DNA of 64,000 nucleotides, taken from Diabrotica undecimpunctata (lineage: Eukaryota > Arthropoda > Insecta > Coleoptera > Chrysomelidae). The notes under the pieces are model-generated. The model saw only the letters and a list, made by a program, of their open reading frames with translations. It made no database searches and was not told where the DNA came from. Below, piece by piece: positions 50,892-61,477 of this stretch. Position 1 is the stretch's first letter. Every line of letters starts with the position of its first letter. The stretch lies in the NCBI RefSeq assembly GCF_040954645.1, contig NC_092803.1, positions 123,771,961 through 123,835,960 of the forward strand, in the 5' to 3' direction. The position numbers and the translations under genes were made by a program.

Positions 50892-52198
50892 TATCTCAAT
50901 TTGTTCACACTGTTCTTACTGATTTCTATTTTTAGCTTCTCTGACAGCTTTTTTATCTCTTTGTCTAGAAATTGATATGCAACGTAGTCTTTCCGCTTGG
51001 ATTCTCTTTTTCTGTCCATCATCTGTAATATAACGTCGGTCATCCATGGTTTTTTCTTTTCTGTCTTTTTCGGTCGCAGGTATTGGTCTAATATTTCTTT
51101 CCCAATGTTTTCTAAGTGGTTTATTTCTGTGTCAACATCACTAACTACTTCTGACTTAGATATGTTGTTCTTCAGATATTTCCGTACTTCTTGCTTTATG
51201 TCATTATCTCTTAGTTGTTTGAGATCGTATCTTATAGGATTAGGTTTGTGGATTTTTTTAAATTTCAGACAAAACTTAGCGACAAGTGGGTTATGGTCTG
51301 ACTTAATATCTGAACCAGGGTAGGTTTTCACTGATGTTATTGAGTTTTTGAATCTTTTATTTATTAAAATATAGTCAATCTGGTTTCTTGTGATGTTTTC
51401 TGGCGTGTCACCGGGTGAGCGCCATGTGTACAACCTTCTGTGTGGTAATTTGAAGAGTGTATTGGTGATTACCGACTCTTCTTCCGTAGCAAAGGGGAGT
51501 AGGCGTTCTCCCCTCTCATTTCGCTCACCCACACCCCATGAACCTACTACTTCACCATAACTACCCTTACCGATTTTGGCATTAAAATTACCCATAACTA
51601 GCGTTAATTCATTGGTTTTTAATTTACTTAGGACTTTCCTTAAATCATAGTATAAAGCCTCTATTACTTCGTCTGATTTCTCTGCTGTGGGTGCGTATGT
51701 TTGGATTATGTTGTTTTTTGCTGGGAATAAATCCAATTGAATGAGCATGATTCTCTCAGATATTGGAACAAAATTCGTAAAGTATTTGTTTATTTGTTTA
51801 TTTAAAATTATTCCGATGCATTGCTTATGTTGACCTTCTGTATTTCCAGAGTAATATACTTGGTGCTCGTTTATTTGACATTTTCCGGCGTCAGGCCATC
51901 GCATTTCACTGATGCCTATTATATCGATATTCAGTCTTTCCATTTCATGCATGGCATTATAAATTTTGCCTGCTTCGTACATGGTCTTAACGTTCCAGGT
52001 GCATATTTTAATATACTGTTTAATTTTTCTAGGCGCATCCTTTCCTTTTACTAGGGGGTTTTGCTTGCTAATGACCTGGGAGGCCCCGTGATTCTGTGTT
52101 GTTATTCCTCCCTTGCCAGATCTTGCACTCCGATATACATGATCAGTAGTCTTCACTCTCAAAGCTGTAGCCATGATAGATGTACAAAAGATATCCAT
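50804..52198 (-). CDS. AP-type endonuclease domain frame (464 codons)
   Basis: The frame is open from 52198 to 50804. ICTWNVKTM near residue 66 opens the endonuclease fold, IIGISEMRW holds the catalytic Glu, MGNFNAKIG replaces the usual GDFN, so the conserved Asp is Asn, then RNQIDYILINKRF and SDIKSDHNPLV close the active site with the catalytic Asp-His. A long basic linker follows and the frame is lost at 50804, where the RT linker continues in another frame. The real start may be the MATALRVKTTDHVYRSARSG methionine at residue 9. The Asp-to-Asn change suggests an impaired nuclease. Confidence 0.75.
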   Translation of the reverse strand: MDIFCTSIMATALRVKTTDHVYRSARSGKGGITTQNHGASQVISKQNPLVKGKDAPRKIKQYIKICTWNVKTMYEAGKIYNAMHEMERLNIDIIGISEMRWPDAGKCQINEHQVYYSGNTEGQHKQCIGIILNKQINKYFTNFVPISERIMLIQLDLFPAKNNIIQTYAPTAEKSDEVIEALYYDLRKVLSKLKTNELTLVMGNFNAKIGKGSYGEVVGSWGVGERNERGERLLPFATEEESVITNTLFKLPHRRLYTWRSPGDTPENITRNQIDYILINKRFKNSITSVKTYPGSDIKSDHNPLVAKFCLKFKKIHKPNPIRYDLKQLRDNDIKQEVRKYLKNNISKSEVVSDVDTEINHLENIGKEILDQYLRPKKTEKKKPWMTDVILQMMDRKRESKRKDYVAYQFLDKEIKKLSEKLKIEISKNSVNKLRYWNVNTIRSTSTKRSKKQQASINQKGRDT

Positions 52199-52777
52199 AT
52201 GGATCTTTAATATAGTGGTTTCTCCTTGCTTTCTACATCCTTACGCTGTTGACCTATATCTCGGTTCATTTGCCTTTAGGGCAAGTTTTCCAACCCTAGG
52301 ACAAAAAAGTGCCCTACCACTTACCAACTCATCCGCCCGAAGCCGTTGGTAGGTAACTGGGGGATTGCTTATACCGGCAATCACTCGGACGTCAGACCCT
52401 GTCGTTTAAGGCAGGAATATGAGCTCCTTTGTCTACCAGTAGTATAGTTTATGTACGTCGTAGGCAATGGCCAGTGTATTGCGCGCATATGGATCTTTAA
52501 TGTAGTGGTTTCTCCTTGCTTTCTACATCCTTACGCCGTTGACCTATATCTCGGTTCATCCGCCTTTAGGGCCAGTTTTCCAACCCTAGGACAAAAGAGT
52601 GCCCTACCTCTTACCAACTCATCCGCCCGAAGCCGTTGGTAGGTAACTGGGGGATTGCTTATACCTGCAATCACTCGGACGTCAGACCCTGTCGTTTAAG
52701 GCAGGAATATGAGCTCCTTTGTCTACCAGTAGTATAGTTTATGTACGTCGTAGGCAATGGCCAGTGTATTGCGCGCA
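52196..52777. repeat. Two tandem 290-bp units at the element's 5' end
   Basis: Unit 1 (52196-52485) and unit 2 (52486-52777) both start CATATGGATCTTTAATRTAG and end GCGCGCA and differ at only a few bases. They lie immediately 5' of the endonuclease frame in element orientation, like promoter monomers of mouse L1 (comparison of layout only). GC content is higher than the surroundings. Confidence 0.85.
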
Positions 52778-52959
52778 ATTAGGGAGTTTTATAAAATAAA
52801 ATTCTGAGCACAGGGGAAGACATTTTTGGACAAGTTCAAATAAAAAAAAACGTTTTTTTGACGTTGTTAGATGCACTTGGACCAGCTTATTTCAAACGTG
52901 TATTTTTTCTTATCTCCTACCCATAGTTTGAAGGAAAAAAGGGAAAATCTAATTGATAA

Positions 52960-54440
52960 AAGTTTTTTTCATTTTCCGGCTCTACGGTGCAATTTTTTAT
53001 AGGCACATGTATGTATTTTTAATTCTGGGATTTTGAGTCAGGCTTAATCGAAATAATTTAAATTTGGAACGAAATATTAGGTTTTTATTTTCGCGACACT
53101 TTCGTGAGTTCTAGGGCTGCTGCTTTTCTCACTCTACACAGCCGATATACCAGATACTAATAATACTAAAATCGCTTCTTTTGCTGACGACGTAGCAATA
53201 CTGGCTGTAAATGAAGATCCCATACAAGCCTCACAAAACCTGAAACATCATCTGAACATACTCAGTGATTGGTATACGAAATGGAGACCAAAGTAAATAA
53301 AACAAAATCAACTCAAATAGCATTTACCAACCGTCACAACATATGCCCACCTGTAAGAATGTAAAATGAAAGAATACCAACAGTAACAGACGGTAGATAC
53401 CTTGGCCTCCATCTAGACCAACGTCTCACTTGAAAGAAACATATCCAGAACAAAAGAAGGTAGCTCGACTTAAAATTCCGGCAAACGTATCGGCTCCTTG
53501 GACGTAAATCAAAACATCCAAAACAAAATTCTTCTATACAAAGCCATATTCAAACCTATCTGGTTCTACGGGCTATGCAAAGCCGAAGTTGCTGAATATT
53601 ATTTAAAGATTTCAGTCTAAAGTGCTAAGACTGATAGTGGATGCACTATGGTACGTAAGTAATCCTTTCATCAGAGAAGAAATCCATCGAGCCACGGAGT
53701 CACAAAATAAACGTACCATGAAAATGAGCTAGTAAGGGAATTGTTTAACAATGGCCCACCCATAAGATAACTAGATAGAACTTGCCCCAAGACCTACTTC
53801 AAAACTAAACCAAAATAGAATAAGGCGAAACTCTCCTTCACGTACAAAACCTGTAATACTCTGTAATGATATAAATAGTAAATAAACATAATTATATAAA
53901 AAAAAACGAAATTTTCAGGACATCCAACTGGCATTTCTTCTCACGAATCGGAAAATTCTGACTATGGAAGAAGAACTAGCGGTGAATTTTATGTAAGAAA
54001 AGTATAACGTTTGACTTCAATTGACGCCAATATATCTAATTAACGGATTTTTAAGTAATGATTAAATTTATAGTTTTTTTTCAATTTCTGGCCAAACGGT
54101 GCATTTTTCAAAAGCACACATATATATTTTTTAAATCGGCACATCAGGTTTAATCTAAATAAATTAAATTTGGAACGAAATATTAAGTTTTATTTTCACG
54201 AAATTTTCAGGATATATAGGCATACAACTGGCATTTTTTCTAACAAAGCGTTAAATGTACAAAAATTATGAGCATGGGAAAAGAACGGGAGGATAAGTTT
54301 ATGTAAGAAAAGTAGTGTAACGGTTAGACTCTCGGACCTGAGTTGATACCAATATATCCGATTAACGGATTTTTAAATGATGATCAAATTTATAGTTTTT
54401 TCCAATTTCCAAACGGTGCATTTTCTCATTAGCACACACA
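52960..54440. repeat. Tandem about 0.31-kb repeats, interrupted
   Basis: Two adjacent copies (about 53923-54230 and 54231-54440, the second cut by (TA)n) share ACGAAATTTTCAGGA, TTTATGTAAGAAAAGTA and TTAACGGATTTTTAA at spacings of about 310-322 bp. A partial third copy lies at 52960-53105 (AATTTGGAACGAAATATTA shared). A Jockey-type fragment separates the third copy from the others. Confidence 0.6.
53108..53900 (+). pseudogene. Jockey-type RT fragment
   Basis: Plus strand: VLGLLLFSLYTADIPDTNNT (53108), then KIASFADDVAILAVNEDPIQ with the catalytic FADD, then ASQNLKHHLNILSDWYTKWR. Degenerate downstream motifs follow in shifted frames (CLLGRKSKHPKQNSSIQ region, then KPIWFYGLCKAEVA). This motif set is typical of the Jockey clade and unlike the other RTs here. 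It is 5'-truncated inside the palm and ends with an A-rich stretch near 53900. Confidence 0.7.
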
Positions 54441-54446
54441 CACACG

Positions 54447-54538
<92 letters not shown>
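54447..54538. repeat. (TA)n microsatellite, left flank of family B
   Basis: Preceded by a short (CA)n at 54433-54445. Ends in TATA directly before the LTR. Confidence 0.95.
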
Positions 54539-54540
<2 letters not shown>

Positions 54541-54862
54541 TGTAATATCATACCCTTATTCATGTGAAGAGATAGCAGTTTGAATTCGTCTAAAAAGAGT
54601 TTATTATCGTTAAAATTCTACAATATAAATTATTAACAATAATAACATAACTAAAATAACTTAACAAATATACAAACCTAAAAAGAGAATCAAGAACAAT
54701 GCTATTTCTTACGCCATTAAGTAATTTGACAATTGTACCATACAATTTACAATATGTCAATGTCAATAAAACGTAAACAGTCATACAACCTAAAACTTTA
54801 AATAACTAAAAATAACTAAGGCCTGCTGTTTCACTTAAAATAAACATAGGTTTACTTTTACA
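54539..54862 (-). repeat. 3' LTR of B (324 bp)
   Basis: Contains a 90-bp block (54706-54795) missing from the 5' LTR. Confidence 0.85.
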
Positions 54863-54892
54863 TCCCCCTACCAAAAAGGTATGATAAACCAT

Positions 54893-55978
54893 CTAAGTAT
54901 ATGGTTTATCACAAGGCATCAATTTTGAAATATGGAAATAATTCATATCATTCTTTTTGTATCCAATATCTACTTCATATAATGTATTTGAAATTTGTTT
55001 TTTTATTTGAAATGGACCTACTCTTACTTCGTCAAGTTTTTTTCTATTTAGTTTTGATTTATTTTCTACATATGCCCAATCTCCCTCTTCGAATTCATAG
55101 GATTTTCTATTTTTGTCATACAGTTTTTTATTATATTCATGATGTCGTACCGAATTTTTATAGGCTATTTCTTTATCTTTTGATACATTTGTTGTCTCAC
55201 ACAGTTCCTCGGGAACAATCGGATCTGCTTTTCCAAAAAGCAAATATTCTGGGCTATATCCGGTTACAGAATGATCTGTTTTATTGTATTCCTCTATACA
55301 TTCTTCAGCTATTTTTGTCCATGCTCGAATTCTAGTTTCATTTTGTTTGCATCTTATTCTGTTAACTAATGTCTGATTAAGTCTTTCATTTAATCCATTC
55401 GAGAATGGACAGTCTACTGCTGTAAAAATTAATTGAATATTTAAATGTTTCATATGATTTCTAAATATTTTGGAATTAATTCCTGGATACTGATCTGTTA
55501 ATAATGTTTTTATGGGGTGTTTATCTTGAATTTTGGCGATTAATTTTATGAAATCATCTGTGGTCTGATTTTTAGAAGTAACTGCAAACGCATATCTGGT
55601 GAAGTGATCTACAAGTAAGTGGAGGTATTTTTTTGTCGAACGATTGCCACCAAATCCTCCTATTGTATCTAAGGATATTATCTGAAAACGTTCTTTTGCT
55701 GGACCCAATTGTGACAGAAGACCATATTTTGGACCGATTCTTGTTTTATTTTTACAGCAGATCTCGCATTTTTGACAGATATCCTTTGCTAGTGAATCTA
55801 TATTCTTAATGTAGTAAAAATTTCTAATTTTGTTTGTTACTTTACCAGCACAAATATGACCATAAAATTTGTGAACTTTTGTTATTAACTCTTTTCCAAA
55901 ATCTTTGGATAAAATTATTCTTTTTTCATTCTTCCTTAATTTATAAAATATATCTTGGTTCAAAATTGTTCCTCTCAT
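54893..55978 (-). pseudogene. B integrase region of pol
   Basis: 361 codons, open. Zinc-binding H36, H41 and C68/C71 or C74, then catalytic D104 (ISLDTIGG), D162 (LLTDQYPG) and E198 (GLNERLNQ), with 35 residues between the last two. A GPY/F-like C-terminal module (VRVGPFQIKKQISNTLYEV) and HISKLMPC end the protein. It is in frame with the RT part, separated only by a TGA at 55994-55996 and five codons. So one nonsense codon divides an otherwise continuous pol; the integrase itself looks intact. Confidence 0.85.
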
Positions 55979-55993
55979 TGTATCTATAACTTG

Positions 55994-57943
55994 TCAATTA
56001 TTATTTTGGTCTTGTTTTATCTCAGTTAATGTGACTAGGTTTACTGTTCTTATGAATGTTTCTGCATTTTTCATATTTTCCAACACTGGGTTTCTAGAAA
56101 GGCAGTCTGCTTCTACATTTTCTTTTCCAGGTTCATATTTAATGTCGAAGTCAAATTGTGAAAGAAAATGTGTCATATCTCCTAATTCTTCATCTGGTCT
56201 TGTACGAAGTTCTCTTCCCTCAAGGGGTTTATGATCAGTAATAACGAGAAATTTTCTTCCCATTAGCCAGTATTGCCAAAATTTTATTGCTTCTTTAATT
56301 GCCAGGCATTCTAAAAAAATAGCCTTTTTATTTTTTTGATATTTGTTCAATTTTTTTGAAAAGTATGCTACGGGTTTCATTTCTCCATCTCTTTGTTTTT
56401 GTTTCAGAACCGCACCAATTCCTAGAACACTAGCATCTGTATATATAGTTGTAGGAGCATTTGGGTTAAAAATGGCTAGTATAGGTTCAGAACAGAGGAT
56501 ATTCTTTGCCCTATCAAAAGCTGTTTGGCAGCTTAAAGACCAGTGGAATTTGATATCTTTTCTAAGTAAATTATGTAGTGGCTCTAATAACCTAGCTGAA
56601 TCTTTTATATATTTGTGGTAAAAATTTACTTTTCCCAAAAACTGTCGTACTTTTTTTCTCGTGTCTGGTGCTGGAAAATCTCTGATCGATATTAAATTAT
56701 CATGTAACGGACGAACTGAATTGTGTCCCACAATGTGTCCCAAATATTTAACCTCTTCTCTTGCAAAATTACATTTTAGAAGTTTGAGCCTAAATCCCTC
56801 TTCAATAATTGCTTTCATAAGTCTTTCTATATGGTCTAAGTGTTCTTCAAATGATAATGAGAATATTAAAATGTCATCTATGTAGTTTATACAAAATGAA
56901 TTTAAATTATGCTTCCTGATAATATTACTTAAAATTCTTTGAAATATTGCGGGAGATGTTTTAAGCCCAAAAGGTAAGCATTTCCATTGCCAATGACCAC
57001 TTTGGGTAACGAAGGCTGTCTTGTATTTATCTTTTATCCGAACTGGAATACACCAAAAAGCAGAATTTATATCTAAAGTAGTAAAGAACCTAGCATTCCT
57101 TATTTTGGTCAAAATCTCGTCAATTAAAGGAAAAGGTTGGGGTTCAGGAATAATTAATTTGTTTAACTCACGAAAGTCAATGCACAATCTTGTTTTAGAT
57201 CCTTCATCTTTTTTAAAAGCCAATGTAACAGGTGCTGCAAAAGGTGAAGATGATTCTTCTATTAAATTTGCTTTTAATAATTGTCCTATTTGAAATTCTA
57301 TCTCTTTTTGGTCTTCTATCGAGCATCTATAGGGTCTTTTTGCAACAAATTTATGTTCTAAAAGTTTAATTTGAGCTTCATTATTTTGAACCTGCCCAAT
57401 GTCAAATTTATGTTTTGCAAAAATATTGTCATATTTATTTAGTAATATTTCTATTTTATTTTTCTGATATGGCAATAAATGTTGTAATTTTGCTTCAAAA
57501 AGTTCTGTGGGAATTCCCTCATTAAAGTTTATGGAGTATTCTGTAATATTAATATTATAATTAAATTTTTCGATTTTTTCTTCAATTTTTCCGTATAATC
57601 TTTGATAAATCTCTAAATCAAAATCTTGTTTCATTTGAAAATTTAAAATAGAATCTAATCCGAGTAGAATATCGTACTCAAAATATTCATCATTAATTAC
57701 AATAAGATTAATATTTTTCTCAATTTTATTAATTTTCAGTTTTGCAATTAGTTTTCCTGTAAAATTTGTTCTGCCATTTATCGTTTTAAACATATTCCTA
57801 TCTTCTTGAATATCTAATCCTAACTTTCTTGCCACCTTCGAATTCAGAAGAGTAACATTTGAGCCTGGGTCATAAACTCCACATAATTCTTTATTATTTA
57901 GGAATACTTTTAATTTGATCAATGGCAGCAAATCTAGTTTTTT
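55994..57943 (-). pseudogene. B protease, RT and RNase H region of pol
   Basis: 645 codons from 57931, open upstream to the frameshift site. Protease active site is YDPGSNVTLL (D21, P22, G23), where most retroviral-type proteases have DTG or DSG. RT has RLCIDFRELNKLI, LPFGLKTSPAIFQ and the catalytic YIDDIL at 350-355. RNase H has TDASVLGIGAVL near 505, ECLAIKEAIKFW and DCLSRNP. A linker then runs to a TGA at 55994-55996, after which the integrase continues in the same frame. Confidence 0.85.
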
Positions 57944-59154
57944 TGTTCAGTTACTGTTTCATTTAATGTCTCCTGTATAGCAATATTATTAATATATTTA
58001 ATATCATTTGATTTGTTTTCTTTTGTTACCTTTTTATCTTTTTGCTTTAAACGGCATATTGCCTCTGGATGAAACCTCCCAGGGAATCCTTTTCTATCAC
58101 AATATTGACAAGTAGTTTTCTGTTCTTCTGGTATTATAGTAGATTTTTGATAAAAATTTGGTTTTGTCTCCAATTTATTCTTCTTTTTTATAACTAAACT
58201 TTCCAATTTTCGTCATTCACCTACCAATTTTTCCATTGTTGTAACGTCAGCTCTATTAATATTATCTTGTATATAAATTGGCAAATTTGTTACAATTAAA
58301 TCAATTAGTATATCAATGGGAAAATCATTCTTTATATTTATCAATAAATTTTCTTTACGAAACGCATAATCAACAATACTACCACCTATATACCTAAAAG
58401 AATAAGCTTGCCTATGATTATGCCAACCTGTTTCACAAAAACTATCTAAAAAATTAATTTTCCATACCTCAAAACTGTTATCTAAGCCTAATGTTATTAT
58501 TTTTGATTCAAACCATTCTTTTGCTATTCCATCAAGAAACAAACTTAGAATCAAAATCTTGTCTTCATCAGCAACCACTTCACATCGCAAACATTCTGAT
58601 TCGAAGGTCTTGAGCCATGAATTCATTGGAACATTATTTCCATCAAAATTTCGAAGTACAAAATCATCTTTTATTTTTTTTAAATTTTTCTTTTCAACTT
58701 TAGGTAAATTTGTGTCATTAAATTTCTGGAGCAACTCAGCAAATGATGGAAATTGTTCAGCTGTTTCTATCTTCTCATACACTGGTAATAAGGTCTGTTG
58801 TAAGTACTCACTTTGATAAACCACATCACCATCTGAATCAAAATAAATCTCCTTCAAATTGTCTTCTAATGCTATAGTACATGTTCTAAAGGATCCTCTT
58901 GTTTTCATAGATGCTAATATATTCTTCACTTTTTTCAGATGAAATAGTTCAGAATGATCAATTTGAAGTTGTTTTTCAAAGGGGATTTCATAATAAAAAC
59001 GGGACCCTGTTGGCTGCAGCCACTTAAATTTATATACATTTTTCTTACTATCACTACTGTTTGCTTCTATAGCCATGCAAATTCTCATTGATGTAAAATT
59101 CATTCTTAAATATCGTTTTATCCAAATAACGGCTTGGAAATTTATAGTTATCAC
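57934..59154 (-). pseudogene. B gag with capsid and zinc knuckle
   Basis: The first part (59154-58213, 313 codons) contains a charged N-terminus and a capsid-like core (NSWLKTFESECLRCEV, DGIAKEWFESKI, FRYIGGSIVDYAF). The first ATG may be too far upstream; MNFTSMRICM a few residues later is a plausible start. A TGA at 58213-58215 interrupts the frame, which continues in phase to 57934 with an atypical CCHC knuckle (CQYCDRKGFPGRFHPEAIC, C-x2-C-x9-H-x4-C) and a lysine-rich tail. It ends in TAG at 57934, right after the heptamer used to enter pol. Confidence 0.75.
57937..57943 (-). promoter_or_regulatory. Candidate -1 ribosomal frameshift heptamer, B gag-pol
   Basis: In the gag frame the minus strand reads ..A AAA AAC TAG, the canonical A AAA AAC heptamer directly before the gag stop. 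A slip of -1 enters the pol frame (AAA AAA CTA GAT), which stays open. Confidence 0.65.
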
Positions 59155-59191
59155 TATATATTTTTTTATCAGCTTAAGTTCTTGATTTATA

Positions 59192-60935
<1,744 letters not shown>

Positions 60936-61477
60936 ATACCCCAAAAATAATATTTAAAATAAATAATATTCTTATTATTTTTTTAAATATTAATTTTCTC
61001 ATACCTTATTAAATTTAATAAATTAATAATTCAATTTTTTTTTTATTTAAAATGTGTTAAATACATCCCTGTTCGCTGTCTATGTCAAAACAGAGAACAA
61101 CGGATCACAGTTCGGCTATTCTATGGTCAAACTGTCATGTCAAATGGAGAGAATAAAATATAACCTTAATTAAAAATATAATCTATATTGTGTTATGTTT
61201 ATTTATAGACAAAATCTAGGAATTATTTCCATTCAACAGGCTTTTATCCATATGAATTGGTAAGTTTTACACTTTTTATAAAGACATTTACACAATCAAT
61301 TCTGTATCTAACCCCAAATTATGATTTTTAGGGTACCAAACAATTTCCATATGTACACAATTCAACAAGTATGATGTCAAATTTATTCACAACAAAGAAA
61401 TCTACCATCTATCTATGAAATGGATCTATCAGTAAGTTATTAGTGTTATTATATTTGTGTTAAAGGTATAGAAATCA

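Larger units (their letters stand above)
49154..52777 (-). mobile_element. Non-LTR retrotransposon with tandem 5' units
   Basis: Minus-strand element: two tandem 290-bp 5' units (52777-52196), an endonuclease frame (52198-50804), linker and RT in broken frames (50891-49545), a C-terminal tail (49545-49200), and a 3' end with GGCACC followed by an AAGAAGAAG tail at about 49154-49180. It belongs to the family of the split element at 13673-18840 and the fragments at 38525 and 41009. No target duplication was found. Damage is moderate: frame breaks near 50850, 50600, 50290 and 49545. Confidence 0.85.

Noticed and set aside
50804..52198. Possible host craniofacial development protein 2-like gene
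   Set aside because: Such database names usually label endonuclease domains of non-LTR elements; the RT region follows directly here.
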